Positions 37,294-49,492 of a stretch of 64,000 nt of DNA are shown piece after piece. This stretch comes from Flexivirga endophytica (GTDB taxonomy: Bacteria; Actinomycetota; Actinomycetes; Actinomycetales; Dermatophilaceae): assembly GCF_014640635.1 (NCBI RefSeq), contig NZ_BMHI01000001.1, positions 186,001 to 250,000 of the forward strand, in the 5' to 3' direction. The first letter of the stretch is position 1, and each line of letters opens with the position of its first letter. The position numbers and the translations under genes were made by a program. Below the pieces are notes generated by a model. It was not told the DNA's origin, made no database searches, and worked only from the letters and a program-made list of their open reading frames with translations.

Positions 37294-38167
37294 TGGCACG
37301 CCGATCGCTGGGCCTGGCCGCCGCCGCGCTCGCGGTCGGCGTACTGGCCGGGTGCGGGTCGGACGGTAGCGTTGCCGTGACGACCGACCGCCCACCCGTA
37401 GCCTCGACGGGTAGCAGCGCAGGATCGGCTTCGACGTCGAGTCCGGCGGAGGACTATCTGCAGGGCATCACCGTGGGCGACTGCTTGGACCAGCCCGCCG
37501 GCGAATGGAAGAGCGGGGACTGCGCAAAGGGCCACGAATTCGAGGTCTCGGCGATCGTGCCCAGCAAGTGGGACAAGCACGACGCCGTGGCGCGCAGCGC
37601 GTTGCGCACGTGGACCTGTAACGAGGTGGCCGCGGCATACCTGGGTGGGCCGATCGTTGCGACTTTCTTCCAGGCAGTGCCGCTGCCGACAGCGGCCGAC
37701 CCCAAGTCAGCCGACCGGATCGTCTGCCTGACTCACCAATCGGCCCCCGACGAGAAGATCGTGCAGACCTTCGGACCGATGCGTGGCCAGTTGTCGGACC
37801 CGGAGAAACTGGCGTCTCGGCGCGTCTGCCTCGCCGAGGTGACAACCCACTCGGGCACGGCGGAGCCAGTGCGCTGTTCGCAGGAGCACGCCTCGGAGGC
37901 CGTGACCGATCTGTCGCTGGGCAAGCTCACCGATCCCTATCCCGAGGAGAAGGCGCTACGCGCCACGATGCGGAAGGTCTGCACCCCCGAAGTGCGCGAG
38001 CACCTCGGTGGGGTCGAGCGCAAGGACCTTGTAGTTGGCGCCCTCGGCCCGTCCGAGTCACAGTGGAACGCCGGCGATCACGACGCGACCTGTTTCGTCA
38101 ACATCAAGGGCGACAAGCTGACCAAGTCCGTCAAGGACATCAAGACCAAACCGCTGAAGGACTATCG

Positions 38168-38171
<4 letters not shown>
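37293..38171 (+). CDS. Septum-formation-domain lipoprotein, paralogue 2
   Basis: Length is 292 residues. The signal peptide ends in GVLAGC. Same layout as the preceding gene: Ser/Thr linker, GDCLDQPAGEW, RTWTCNEVAAAYLGG (compare RTWSCNNALAGYLGS), CSQEH and a Lys-rich end. Clearly a tandem duplicate that has diverged. ATG at 37293; a GTG three bases earlier is possible. Its stop overlaps the MetE-like start by four bases. Confidence 0.7.
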
Positions 38172-41387
<3,216 letters not shown>

Positions 41388-41449
41388 GGACGGCCGACTC
41401 GAGACCAAGTGCCGTGTCGCGAATCAGCAATTTGGGCAAGGAGTTTCAC

Positions 41450-41920
41450 ATGAGCGAAGCAGTCCCACTGCACGTCGCGCTGGTCCACATCGACCGCGCA
41501 CTCAACGGTATGTCGGCAACCCTGCGCGAGCTGGGCGACGACCTGGCGAACGCGCAGACCGGTCTGCCCGGTGGCAACACGGCATACCAGATCGTGCGGC
41601 ACTGCTGCGGCGTCCTGGAGTTCTGGGGCGGCCAGGTGCTGGCCGACCGGACCATCTCCCGGGACCGCCCGGCCGAGTTCACCTCCTCCGGCACGGTCGA
41701 CGAGCTCGTCGCGCTGGTCGAGCGACAGGGGGCGGCCTTCCGTTCTGATCTGCAGGGTTTCGACGGTGAGGCGGTCCCGCGCGGGACGCTCGAGGAGCAC
41801 AATATGGACCGGGACGAGGTCCGCACCCAGGGCGGCGTGCTGATGCATGTCTACGAAGAGCTTGCACAGCATCGCGGGCACCTCGACATCACGGCCGATA
41901 TCGTGCGCTCCCGCGTCTGA
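41450..41920 (+). CDS. DinB family protein
   Basis: Length is 156 residues. Four-helix-bundle DinB/DUF664 protein, the superfamily of mycothiol-dependent metalloenzymes. Candidate metal ligands are His in YQIVRHCCGVLEFW and in YEELAQHRGHLDI. ATG at 41450 with AAGGAG seven bases upstream. The family often acts as a thiol transferase in actinobacteria; the substrate cannot be told. Confidence 0.8.
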   Translation: MSEAVPLHVALVHIDRALNGMSATLRELGDDLANAQTGLPGGNTAYQIVRHCCGVLEFWGGQVLADRTISRDRPAEFTSSGTVDELVALVERQGAAFRSDLQGFDGEAVPRGTLEEHNMDRDEVRTQGGVLMHVYEELAQHRGHLDITADIVRSRV

Positions 41921-41934
41921 GGACGGGCGCCGCT

Positions 41935-42075
41935 CAGACCATCGCCGAGCCCTCGTCGATTCGTGTGCACGCCGCCCTCGTCCGGGCCGGTGTCGGTCCC
42001 TGAATCGATCGTCCGCCCCGCGAGAGCGACGAGTTCTTCCTCGTCACCGGTCAGTTGGCGGGCCGAGGGCGGCAT
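41935..42075 (-). pseudogene. Possible remnant of a cytidine deaminase-like gene
   Basis: Reading left from an ATG at 42075, the peptide begins MPPSARQLTGDEEELVALAG and continues RTIDSGTDTGPDEGGVHT. This resembles, from memory, the N-terminus of actinobacterial cytidine deaminase-like proteins up to their HT(V)GAA segment. After that the similarity ends, and the frame runs antisense into the DinB gene. No zinc motif follows. Likely a truncated gene; the call rests on about 35 residues. Confidence 0.28.
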
Positions 42076-42098
42076 TCCACTGCTCCTGTGTGGCGACG

Positions 42099-42656
42099 CT
42101 ACCCGCGCTCTTCGGGCTCGACGAGCTTGCCGCTCTTGGCCAGCTCCGGATCGGTGCACGACGACAGGTCGAAGCAGCACGGGCGTCGCTTGCCGGACCG
42201 CAGTTTGGAGACTCCGACCTCGACGCGACGATCGCGAGTCACTGGGTTCTTGGTCGCGTTGATCCAGCGGACCCACTCCCACCGTGCCATCGGCGTGATG
42301 TCGTCCCACAGCTCGCTGACGTCACTCGCTTCGGAGATTGCGGCCGAAAAGTCCTCGGGGACATCGGGTTCCGGCCAGGACTTGGTCGGCTGGATCTCCA
42401 GGTCGACCGATGTCCCCGCTGCGAGATCGAGTTCGCTGCGCAGTCCGTCATCGATCGCGATCCAGTGGCCGCGCCGGCCGTCGGGTTCGATCACGGTGGG
42501 ATGGGTGTGCCCGTCGACCAGCACAGTGGCAGCCACCTGCCCTCGCGACGGCAACGCCATGCTCGTGTCGTCGGGCAGCCGGACGATCATCCGGTCGCCG
42601 ATGAGTTCGGTCTCCCCGGTGCACTCGACGATCGTGGGCTCGGACTTGGTCGCCAT
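42099..42656 (-). CDS. YdeI/OmpD-associated (OmdA) family protein with DUF1905 domain
   Basis: Length is 185 residues. The N-terminal DUF1905-like beta domain (PSRGQVAATVLVDGHTHPTV) is followed by a C-terminal segment with MARWEWVRWINATKNPVTR and VSKLRSGKRRPCCFDLSSC, the family signature. Such proteins have been linked to bacteriocin or peptide protection, without a known mechanism. ATG at 42656. Confidence 0.8.
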   Translation of the reverse strand: MATKSEPTIVECTGETELIGDRMIVRLPDDTSMALPSRGQVAATVLVDGHTHPTVIEPDGRRGHWIAIDDGLRSELDLAAGTSVDLEIQPTKSWPEPDVPEDFSAAISEASDVSELWDDITPMARWEWVRWINATKNPVTRDRRVEVGVSKLRSGKRRPCCFDLSSCTDPELAKSGKLVEPEERG

Positions 42657-42746
42657 ACCGGCAGGGTAGTGCGACTCTCGCCCGTGATGGCCCCAACGCG
42701 GTGCGTCGCACCGCACGTTCTGCTGGTCCGAACTCCCGGACGCAGC

Positions 42747-43556
42747 TCAGACCGGCTTGCGTGCCAGCACCAGAAGCGCGTCATTTTCGATGCGGACGCC
42801 GCCCGAGCCGACGAGCGCGGAGAGCTCAGCGCGCACCGCGGTTCGATGAGCGTCGTCGAGCACGAGATATCGCGAGTAAGTGAAGAGCAGGTCCAGCCAG
42901 GCATCTCGGGCATATCGCCGGTCCTCGTGGAACGTGCGTCGCTCGACGGTGAACCCGATGCCGCGCAGCAGACCGTCAACGGATGCCTCGCGGTTCTCCG
43001 ACGGTCGTGCGCTGCCCACGGCGGTCAGGTGGCGTTCGTCGACCTCGGAGATGCGTTCGCGGGGCGGATCGATCTCGGTGAAGCGGTTCCACAGGAGCGC
43101 GAGTCCACCACCGGGCCGGAGCACGTCCCACGCCTTGCGTGCGGCAGAGGCAGGTTCGACCCAGTGGAAGGACTGCGCGAAGGAAACGACATCGAAACTG
43201 CGGTCGGAGGGGTCCCACGCCTCGAACGTCGCGACCTCTACGTCGAGGTCACCCGCCCGGGCGACCGCCGCCATGTGCGGATCGGGTTCGACCGCAAGGA
43301 CATTCGCCCCGGCCGCACGCAGCTGTCGGGCGGCGATACCGGTGCCCGATCCCACATCGAGCACCTCAGGGGTGCAGCCGGCGCTCGCCTGAACGCCGGC
43401 CTGAACCTCGGCGAGGACGGTTTCGATCAGAGCCGGCGGGTATGCCGGGCGGTGCTCGTCATACTCCGCAGCGACCGCTCCGAACGACTCGGCACGCGAC
43501 CGGTCGCGATGGAGCTGTTCGGCGTCGCGCGTCCTGTCGATCGGCGCCGGACTCAA
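42747..43556 (-). CDS. Class I SAM-dependent methyltransferase
   Basis: Length is 269 residues. ESFGAVAAEYDEHRPAYPP near the start, SAM-binding motif I EVLDVGSGTGIAARQL, acidic loop LAVEPDPHM, and FDVVSFAQSFHWVEP, typical of the Methyltransf_11 small-molecule group. The start is TTG at 43556, forming TTGA with the preceding stop; no ATG or GTG fits better. Substrate unknown. Confidence 0.85.
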   Translation of the reverse strand: MSPAPIDRTRDAEQLHRDRSRAESFGAVAAEYDEHRPAYPPALIETVLAEVQAGVQASAGCTPEVLDVGSGTGIAARQLRAAGANVLAVEPDPHMAAVARAGDLDVEVATFEAWDPSDRSFDVVSFAQSFHWVEPASAARKAWDVLRPGGGLALLWNRFTEIDPPRERISEVDERHLTAVGSARPSENREASVDGLLRGIGFTVERRTFHEDRRYARDAWLDLLFTYSRYLVLDDAHRTAVRAELSALVGSGGVRIENDALLVLARKPV

Positions 43557-44227
43557 TCGGCATCCGGGGCGTAGGTGGGCGCGTCGCTGCCCGCCCCGGG
43601 GCCGGCGGCGAACGCGCGGTAGGCGTCGATGATCATCGAGACGCACTGCTCCAGCTCGAGCAGGGGCGTGTTGACCTGCAGGTGGTAGAGCGTCGGGTCG
43701 TCGATGTCCCGGCAGTACAGGTGCTGCACGTATTTGGCGCGGGCGGCGTCGACCTGCTCGAGGTTCTTGGCAGCCTGCTCCGGGGAGACCTTGCCCTCGC
43801 CGAACTTCTCGGCAGCCTTGATGCGTTCCTCGGGGCTGCCGTAGAGCCGCACCCGCAGGACATCGGTGCGGTTCTGCAGGGCGGCGGCGCCACCACGGCC
43901 GAGGATGACGGCGCCATCCGTCAGCGCCTCGCACATGATCTTGTTCGCCTCGGCCCGGAACTCCTCGGCGGCCGCACCGTCGGCGGCGGCGATCGCAGCG
44001 CCGCCACTGATCGTGTCGGCCAGGGGAGCGAGGTTGCGGAAGAACCGATCGGCGAAGCTGAGCTTCCGCTCGCCCTCCTCGGCTTCCTGCAGCGAGACAT
44101 CGAGCTCGCCCGCGACACGGGCGCTGATCGCGCGGTCCAGCATGGCGAAACCGAGGCGTTCTGCAACGCGAGGTGCGACGACTCCGCCCCCTGCGCCGTA
44201 GGCGGACGAAATGGTGATGCCGGGCAT
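43553..44227 (-). CDS. Cytidylate kinase-like family protein
   Basis: Length is 224 residues. N-terminal TISSAYGAGGGVVAPRVAER replaces the classical P-loop lysine with a Gly-rich loop, as is usual in this family. VILGRGGAAALQNRTDVLRVRL, then a lid-like region (ERIKAAEKFGEGKV) and ALYHLQVNT-type end (TLYHLQVNTPLLELEQCV). ATG at 44227 with AGGAGG six bases upstream. It overlaps the methyltransferase start by four bases. True substrate unknown; it is probably not the housekeeping Cmk. Confidence 0.8.
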   Translation of the reverse strand: MPGITISSAYGAGGGVVAPRVAERLGFAMLDRAISARVAGELDVSLQEAEEGERKLSFADRFFRNLAPLADTISGGAAIAAADGAAAEEFRAEANKIMCEALTDGAVILGRGGAAALQNRTDVLRVRLYGSPEERIKAAEKFGEGKVSPEQAAKNLEQVDAARAKYVQHLYCRDIDDPTLYHLQVNTPLLELEQCVSMIIDAYRAFAAGPGAGSDAPTYAPDAD

Positions 44228-44378
44228 GACAGCCTCCTGTGCCGGGTGGATGATCTTCATCGAGCTCGGAGAAACTTCGTTCAGCTATCAAGTTGTATCA
44301 CTGCGTGTGACCAGTGTGACGCCTGAACGTATCCCGCAGCAGACCTACTCCGGAGGAAATGCGCGAAGTCACGCGAAA

Positions 44379-44384
44379 TAGACT
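44379..44384 (+). promoter_or_regulatory. Leaderless -10 of gatC
   Basis: TAGACT followed by GT and four more bases before the ATG at 44391; the same TAGACTGT block precedes ilvD. Confidence 0.5.
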
Positions 44385-44390
44385 GTCCCC

Positions 44391-44687
44391 ATGTCTGACC
44401 TCTCCCGCGACGAGGTAGCCCACGTCGCCATGCTCGCCCGCATACAGCTCACCGACGCCGAGCTCGACCGGCTGGCCGGTCAGTTGGACCAGATCGTCGG
44501 GTTCGTGGCCACCGTCGGCGAGATCGGCGCCGACGACGTGCCGCCGATGTCGCACCCGCTGCCGCTGGAGAACGTCACTCGTCCGGACGAGGTCCGCCCG
44601 AGCCTGACGCCCGAGCAGGCGCTTGCCGCCGCACCGCACGCGCAGGCCGAGCGATTCGCCGTGCCGCGCATCCTGGACGAGGACTGA
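44391..44687 (+). CDS. gatC: Asp-tRNA(Asn)/Glu-tRNA(Gln) amidotransferase subunit C
   Basis: Length is 98 residues. [20 protein letters not shown] and the [22 protein letters not shown] region identify GatC, which holds A and B together. Leaderless start. First gene of gatCAB. Confidence 0.95.
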   Translation: MSDLSRDEVAHVAMLARIQLTDAELDRLAGQLDQIVGFVATVGEIGADDVPPMSHPLPLENVTRPDEVRPSLTPEQALAAAPHAQAERFAVPRILDED

Positions 44688-44704
44688 GAGCCGAGAAGAA
44701 CACG

Positions 44705-46222
44705 ATGACTGATTACACCCGGCTCACGGCTGCCGAGATCGCCGACGCACTCGCCAGCGGCACCACCACCTCGGTGGAGGTCACGCAGGCACACCTGGAC
44801 CGCATCGCCGAGGTCGACGGCGCCATACACGCCTTCCTGCAGGTCGACGCCGAGGGCGCGCTGGCCGCCGCGAAGGCGGTCGACGAAGCGCGCGCGGCAG
44901 GGGAGAAGCTCGGGCCGCTCGCGGGCGTCCCCATTGCGGTCAAGGACATCGTCGCGACCAAGGGCCTGGAGACCACCGCCGGCAGCAAGATGTTGCAGGG
45001 CTGGATCCCCCCGTATGACGCCACGATCGTCACCAAGCTCCGCGCGGCCGGTATGCCGATCCTCGGCAAGACCAACATGGACGAGTTCGCCATGGGCAGC
45101 TCGACCGAGCACTCGGCATACGGCCCGACCCACAACCCGTGGGATCTCGACCGCACGCCGGGCGGATCCGGCGGTGGCTCGTCGGCCGCCGTCGCTGCCT
45201 TCGAGGCGCCGCTGGCGATCGGCACCGACACCGGCGGGTCGATCCGCCAGCCCGCGTCGGTCACCGGCACCGTGGGCACCAAGCCGACGTATGGCGGAGT
45301 GTCGCGCTACGGCCTCATCGCACTGGCCAGCTCGCTGGATCAGGCCGGGCCGTGCACCCGCTCGGTGCTCGACGCCGCACTCCTGCACGAGGTCATCGGC
45401 GGGCACGACGTCATGGACTCGACGTCCATCGACGCGCCGGTGCCGCCGGTGGTCGAGGCTGCCCGTCAGGCCGACGTCTCGGGCATGAAAATCGGTGTCA
45501 TCAAAGGTATTTCGGGCGAAGGCTTCCAGCCGGGGGTCAAGCAGCTCTTCGAGGAATCGGTGCAGTTGCTCGTCGACCGCGGCGCCGAGGTCGTGGAGGT
45601 GGAGTGCCCCAGCTTCGAGAAGGGCCTGGCCGCCTACTACCTGATCATGCCGAGCGAGGCCAGCTCCAACCTGGCGCGCTTCGACGCGATGCGTTACGGC
45701 CTGCGGGTCGGGCCCGAGGGCGTCGACAGCCCCAGCGCCGAACAGGTCATGGCGGCCACTCGTGAGGCCGGGTTCGGCGATGAGGTGAAGCGCCGCGTCA
45801 TCCTGGGCACCTACGCCCTATCATCCGGCTACTACGACGCCTACTACGGCCAGGCGCAGAAGGTCCGCACGCTGATCGCGCGGGACTTCGCGGCGGCATA
45901 CGAGAAGGTCGACGTGCTGGTCACCCCGACTGCGCCGACCACGGCGTTCAAGCTCGGCGAGAAGCTCGACGACCCGATGGCCATGTACCTCAACGACGTC
46001 GCCACCATCCCGGCGAACCTCGCTGGCGTTCCTGGCATTTCGATACCCAATGGCCTGGCGTCCGAGGACGGTCTGCCCAGTGGTTTCCAGATCCTCGCGC
46101 CGGCCACCAAGGACGAGCGGCTCTATCGCGCGGCCGCGGCGCTCGAGGCAGCGCTGCACGAGAAGTGGGGCGGCCCGATCCTGGCGCAAGCCCCGGCACT
46201 GACAGCAAAGGCGGGCAACTGA
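44705..46222 (+). CDS. gatA: Asp-tRNA(Asn)/Glu-tRNA(Gln) amidotransferase subunit A
   Basis: Length is 505 residues. Glutaminase of the amidase-signature family, releasing ammonia for the GatB kinase site. The Ser-cisSer-Lys triad lies in [11 protein letters not shown] (Lys), [15 protein letters not shown] (cis-Ser) and [14 protein letters not shown] (nucleophile Ser). Starts 17 bases after gatC. Confidence 0.96.
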   Translation: MTDYTRLTAAEIADALASGTTTSVEVTQAHLDRIAEVDGAIHAFLQVDAEGALAAAKAVDEARAAGEKLGPLAGVPIAVKDIVATKGLETTAGSKMLQGWIPPYDATIVTKLRAAGMPILGKTNMDEFAMGSSTEHSAYGPTHNPWDLDRTPGGSGGGSSAAVAAFEAPLAIGTDTGGSIRQPASVTGTVGTKPTYGGVSRYGLIALASSLDQAGPCTRSVLDAALLHEVIGGHDVMDSTSIDAPVPPVVEAARQADVSGMKIGVIKGISGEGFQPGVKQLFEESVQLLVDRGAEVVEVECPSFEKGLAAYYLIMPSEASSNLARFDAMRYGLRVGPEGVDSPSAEQVMAATREAGFGDEVKRRVILGTYALSSGYYDAYYGQAQKVRTLIARDFAAAYEKVDVLVTPTAPTTAFKLGEKLDDPMAMYLNDVATIPANLAGVPGISIPNGLASEDGLPSGFQILAPATKDERLYRAAAALEAALHEKWGGPILAQAPALTAKAGN

Positions 46223-47736
46223 TGACCGACGCAGTCGTCGACTACGACGAGGCTCTCGCGACATACGACCCGGTGATGGGTTTCGAGGTGCACGTCGAGC
46301 TCAACACCGCTACCAAGATGTTCTGCGGGTGCGCAACGGGATTCGGCGCCGAGCCCAACTCCCAGGTCTGCCCGGTCTGCCTCGGCCTGCCCGGCGCCCT
46401 GCCGGTCGTCAACGACAAGGCCGTCGAGTCTGCCATCCGCCTCGGCCTCGCGCTGGACTGCAACATCGCGTCCTGGTGCCGCTTCGCCCGGAAGAACTAC
46501 TTCTACCCGGACATGCCCAAGAACTTCCAGACCAGCCAGTATGACGAGCCGATCTGCTTCGACGGTCACCTCGACGTCGAGATCCCGGCCGCATCCGGCA
46601 AGGGCACCGAGATCTTCCGTGTCGAGATCGAGCGCGCGCACATGGAGGAGGACACCGGCAAGTCGCTGCACGTGGGCGGTGCCACCGGCCGCATCCAGGG
46701 CGCCGAGTACTCGCTGGTCGACTTCAACCGCGCCGGCATACCGCTCATCGAGATCGTCACCAAGCCGATCGAGGGCGCGGGGGAGCGGGCACCCGAGATC
46801 GCCAAGGCGTATGTCGCCACGCTGCGCGACCTGGTCAAGGCGCTCGGCATCAGCGACGTGAAGATGGAGCAGGGCTCGGTCCGCTGCGACGCCAACCTTT
46901 CGCTGCGACCGATCGGCACCGAGAAGCTCGGCACCCGCACCGAGACCAAGAACGTCAACTCGCTCCGATCGATCGAACGCGCGGTCCGTTACGAGATCAG
47001 TCGGCAGGCTGCGGTGCTGAACGACGGCGGCACGATCACTCAGGAGACCCGGCACTGGCACGAGGACACCGGCGTCACGACGGCCGGACGTCCCAAGTCC
47101 GACGCCGACGACTACCGCTACTTCCCGGAGCCCGACCTGGTGCCGGTCGCACCGCGCGCCGAGCGGGTCGAGGAGTTGCGCGGCACGCTGCCCGAGCCGC
47201 CCGTGCAGCGCCGCAGGCGCCTGCAATCCGACTGGGGTTACAGCGATTTGGAGATGCGTGACGTCATCAACGCCGGCGCGCTCGACCTGATCGAGGCGAG
47301 TGTGGCCGCCGGTGCCACGCCGGCCGGTGCCCGCAAGTGGTGGACCGGTGAACTCGCCCGCCGCGCGAACGCCGAGGAAAAGAGCGTCGAGGACTTCAAC
47401 GTCACCCCTGCGTATGTCGCCGAGCTCGACGGACTGGTCAAGGGCGGCAGGCTCAACGACTCGATGGCCCGACAGGTCCTCGAAGGCGTCATCGCCGGCG
47501 AGGGTGCTCCGACCACGGTCGCCGACGCCCGCGGCTTGGAGCTCGTCCAGGACGACGGCGCTCTCGAGGCCGCGGTCGACAAGGTCATCGCCGCCAACGA
47601 GCCGATCGCCGCGAAGGTCCGCGACGGCAAGCTCAACGCCGCCGGTGCGCTCATCGGTCAGGTGATGAAGGAGCTGAAGGGTCAGGCCGACGCCGCCAAG
47701 GCCCGCGAACTCATCCTCGCCAAGCTCACCAGCTGA
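46222..47736 (+). CDS. gatB: Asp-tRNA(Asn)/Glu-tRNA(Gln) amidotransferase subunit B
   Basis: Length is 504 residues. Activates the mischarged tRNA with ATP and transfers ammonia. [20 protein letters not shown] (zinc Cys with [13 protein letters not shown]), [34 protein letters not shown] and the C-terminal YqeY-like tail. ATG at 46222 shares one base with the gatA stop. With three subunits present, the cell probably makes Gln-tRNA and/or Asn-tRNA by the indirect route. Confidence 0.96.
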   Translation: MTDAVVDYDEALATYDPVMGFEVHVELNTATKMFCGCATGFGAEPNSQVCPVCLGLPGALPVVNDKAVESAIRLGLALDCNIASWCRFARKNYFYPDMPKNFQTSQYDEPICFDGHLDVEIPAASGKGTEIFRVEIERAHMEEDTGKSLHVGGATGRIQGAEYSLVDFNRAGIPLIEIVTKPIEGAGERAPEIAKAYVATLRDLVKALGISDVKMEQGSVRCDANLSLRPIGTEKLGTRTETKNVNSLRSIERAVRYEISRQAAVLNDGGTITQETRHWHEDTGVTTAGRPKSDADDYRYFPEPDLVPVAPRAERVEELRGTLPEPPVQRRRRLQSDWGYSDLEMRDVINAGALDLIEASVAAGATPAGARKWWTGELARRANAEEKSVEDFNVTPAYVAELDGLVKGGRLNDSMARQVLEGVIAGEGAPTTVADARGLELVQDDGALEAAVDKVIAANEPIAAKVRDGKLNAAGALIGQVMKELKGQADAAKARELILAKLTS

Positions 47737-47748
47737 CCGCGCTCTTCT

Positions 47749-47844
47749 CGCCGAGAGGACACCCATTCGTCGAGAGGACAGGCGATTTCGGCCAATCTGG
47801 CCCGAATTGCCTGTCCCCTCGGTGTGTTGCCTGTCCTCTCGGCG
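47749..47844. terminator. Nested palindrome (element C) after gatB
   Basis: Outer arms CGCCGAGAGGACA (47749-47761) and TGTCCTCTCGGCG (47832-47844) are perfect. Inner arms CGAGAGGACAGGC (47771-47783) and GCCTGTCCCCTCG (47809-47821) have one mismatch. A central TTCGGCCA / TGGCCCGAA stem sits between. Same F-F-R-R order as 27131-27230, with a related arm word. Downstream gene runs the same way, so this is not only a convergent-gene feature. Confidence 0.6.
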
Positions 47845-47894
47845 CAAGGGGTGGGTACGTCGAGCCCGGGCTCTGCTGGGTCGAGTGTCCCGAT

Positions 47895-47900
47895 TAGGTT
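47895..47900 (+). promoter_or_regulatory. Leaderless -10 of the hydroxyacid dehydrogenase gene
   Basis: TAGGTT, six bases before the ATG at 47907. Confidence 0.45.
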
Positions 47901-47906
47901 CAATGC

Positions 47907-48836
47907 ATGGCTGTCGTGTCGTTACCGGAGGAACATTGGGTGGCCGCGCTGGCCGACGTCGAGGGCGTCGAGCCGGTCGTGTGGGACATGAAGGACGCGC
48001 CACCACGAGACGACATCGCGGTGGTCGTGCCGCCATACATGGGCAACCCGAAGCGGCTGGCCCGGCTGGCCGAGCTGCCGAAACTCGAGGCGGTGCAGCT
48101 GGTGACCGCGGGCTTCGAGCACGCAGTGCCCTACCTTCCCGATGGTGTCGCGCTCGCGAACGGCCGGGGGATCCACGACACGTCGACCGCGGAGCTCGCG
48201 GTGGGGCTGGCGATCGCCGCGCAGCGCGGCATACCGCAGGCGGTGCGGGCGCAGGAGGACGGGGAATGGCTGCGGCTGGCCGGTATGCCGTCGCTCGCGG
48301 ACCGGCACGCGTTGATCATCGGCTACGGCTCGATCGGTGTTGCGATCGCGAAACGGCTTGTGGCGATGGAGGTTTCGGTGACCGCCGTCGCGTCCCGGCC
48401 GCGCGCCGGTGACGACTTCGTCGACAGCGTTCACGGCATCGAAGAGCTGCCGACGCTGCTGCCGGAGCACGAGATCGTCTTCCTCATCCTGCCGCTGACC
48501 GAGCAGACGCATCACCTGGTGGATGCGCAGTTCCTGGCCCGTATGCCGCGAGACTCGCTCCTGGTCAACGTTGCGCGCGGCGGGATCGTCGACACCGACG
48601 CGCTGGTCGAGGCGTGTGCCGCGGGGCGGGTGCGGGCCGCACTCGACGTGACCGATCCGGAGCCGCTGCCGCCCGAGCATCCGTTGTGGCGCACCGAGGG
48701 CGTGCTGATCACCCCGCACGTCGGCGGTGCCTCCACTGCGTTCGAGCCGCGTGCGCTGCAACTGCTGCGTGGGCAGCTCGCTCGGTTCGCGGCGGGCGCG
48801 CCGTTGCGCAATGTCGTGGTCACCGGGCAGAGGTGA
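47907..48836 (+). CDS. D-isomer 2-hydroxyacid dehydrogenase family protein
   Basis: Length is 309 residues. NAD(P)-binding loop ALIIGYGSIGVAIAKRL; active-site Arg in LLVNVARGGIVDTDAL; Glu in VTDPEPLPPEHPLW; His in ITPHVGGASTAFEPRAL. The substrate is a 2-keto or 2-hydroxy acid (glyoxylate/hydroxypyruvate-like), not resolvable from sequence. Leaderless ATG. Confidence 0.88.
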   Translation: MAVVSLPEEHWVAALADVEGVEPVVWDMKDAPPRDDIAVVVPPYMGNPKRLARLAELPKLEAVQLVTAGFEHAVPYLPDGVALANGRGIHDTSTAELAVGLAIAAQRGIPQAVRAQEDGEWLRLAGMPSLADRHALIIGYGSIGVAIAKRLVAMEVSVTAVASRPRAGDDFVDSVHGIEELPTLLPEHEIVFLILPLTEQTHHLVDAQFLARMPRDSLLVNVARGGIVDTDALVEACAAGRVRAALDVTDPEPLPPEHPLWRTEGVLITPHVGGASTAFEPRALQLLRGQLARFAAGAPLRNVVVTGQR

Positions 48837-48848
48837 AATGCTGCAGCC

Positions 48849-48872
48849 ATGAGCGAGCGAAGCGAGCGCCCA
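48849..48872. repeat. Short GAGCGAGCGAAGCGAGC repeat-type intergenic sequence
   Basis: ATGAGCGAGCGAAGCGAGCG lies between the dehydrogenase and the phosphatase. The word type is common in dispersed actinobacterial intergenic repeats and resembles the ATGAGCGACGACCG block in the Mak-GlgB linker. Confidence 0.35.
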
Positions 48873-48919
48873 GAAGGCATTAGGTCGGATGCCGGCACCC
48901 GAGGAACGAAGGGTCCGGC

Positions 48920-49450
48920 ATGACGTCGGCATCCCGTCAGCTGATCCTCGTCCGGCATGCCAAGGCCGCCGAACCGCGCGACGGCCAGGCCGACCACGAC
49001 CGCCCGCTCACCCAGCGCGGGCACGCCGACGCGGAAGCGCTCGGCCACTGGTTCAAGGAGCAGGGGCTGCGGGTCGACCTCGTGCTGTGCTCGACCGCAG
49101 TCCGGACCAGGGAGACCTGGGCGGACGTCGTCGCCAGTAGCGGGCTCGGCGCGCTGGTGGCCAACGACCAGCGCATCTACAACGCGTCCGTGCAACGACT
49201 GCTCGGCGTGATCGCCGAGGAGGGCGGACCGTCCCGCTCGATCGCAGTCGTCGGGCATGCCCCTGGTATGCCGGGCCTCGCGGCCGCCCTCATCGAGGGC
49301 GCGCAGGTCGAGGAGGGCGGCCCGAATCTCGAGGGCGGGTACCCGACGTGCACGGCAGCGGTGCTACAGGTCGCGGTCAAGTGGAAGGACCTGGCACCCG
49401 GGACGGCACGGCTCAGCGCCATACACACCGCACGGACGTCCGGTGATTGA
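48920..49450 (+). CDS. SixA-like histidine phosphatase
   Basis: Length is 176 residues. Histidine-phosphatase fold: LILVRHAKAAEPR (phospho-acceptor His), DRPLTQRGHADAEALG, VLCSTAVRTRETW and IAVVGHAPGMPGL (second His). SixA proteins dephosphorylate phosphohistidine proteins in enteric bacteria; the actinobacterial target is unknown. ATG at 48920. Confidence 0.85.
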   Translation: MTSASRQLILVRHAKAAEPRDGQADHDRPLTQRGHADAEALGHWFKEQGLRVDLVLCSTAVRTRETWADVVASSGLGALVANDQRIYNASVQRLLGVIAEEGGPSRSIAVVGHAPGMPGLAAALIEGAQVEEGGPNLEGGYPTCTAAVLQVAVKWKDLAPGTARLSAIHTARTSGD

Positions 49451-49480
49451 GATCACCGTCCCAGTCCGTGGACGTCCGCG

Positions 49481-49486
49481 TAGACT
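49481..49486 (+). promoter_or_regulatory. Leaderless -10 of ilvD
   Basis: TAGACT, six bases before the ATG at 49493; identical TAGACTGT block to gatC. Confidence 0.5.
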
Positions 49487-49492
49487 GTGGCG

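Noticed and set aside
42866-42880. Third copy of the LacI operator word (GCGAGTAAGTG) inside the methyltransferase gene
   Set aside because: Only a half-site with no palindromic partner, and within an unrelated gene.
43553-44227. Loss of the P-loop lysine as a sign of a dead kinase
   Set aside because: Gly-rich loops of the form GSGGREI/GAGGGVV are usual in the cytidylate kinase-like family.
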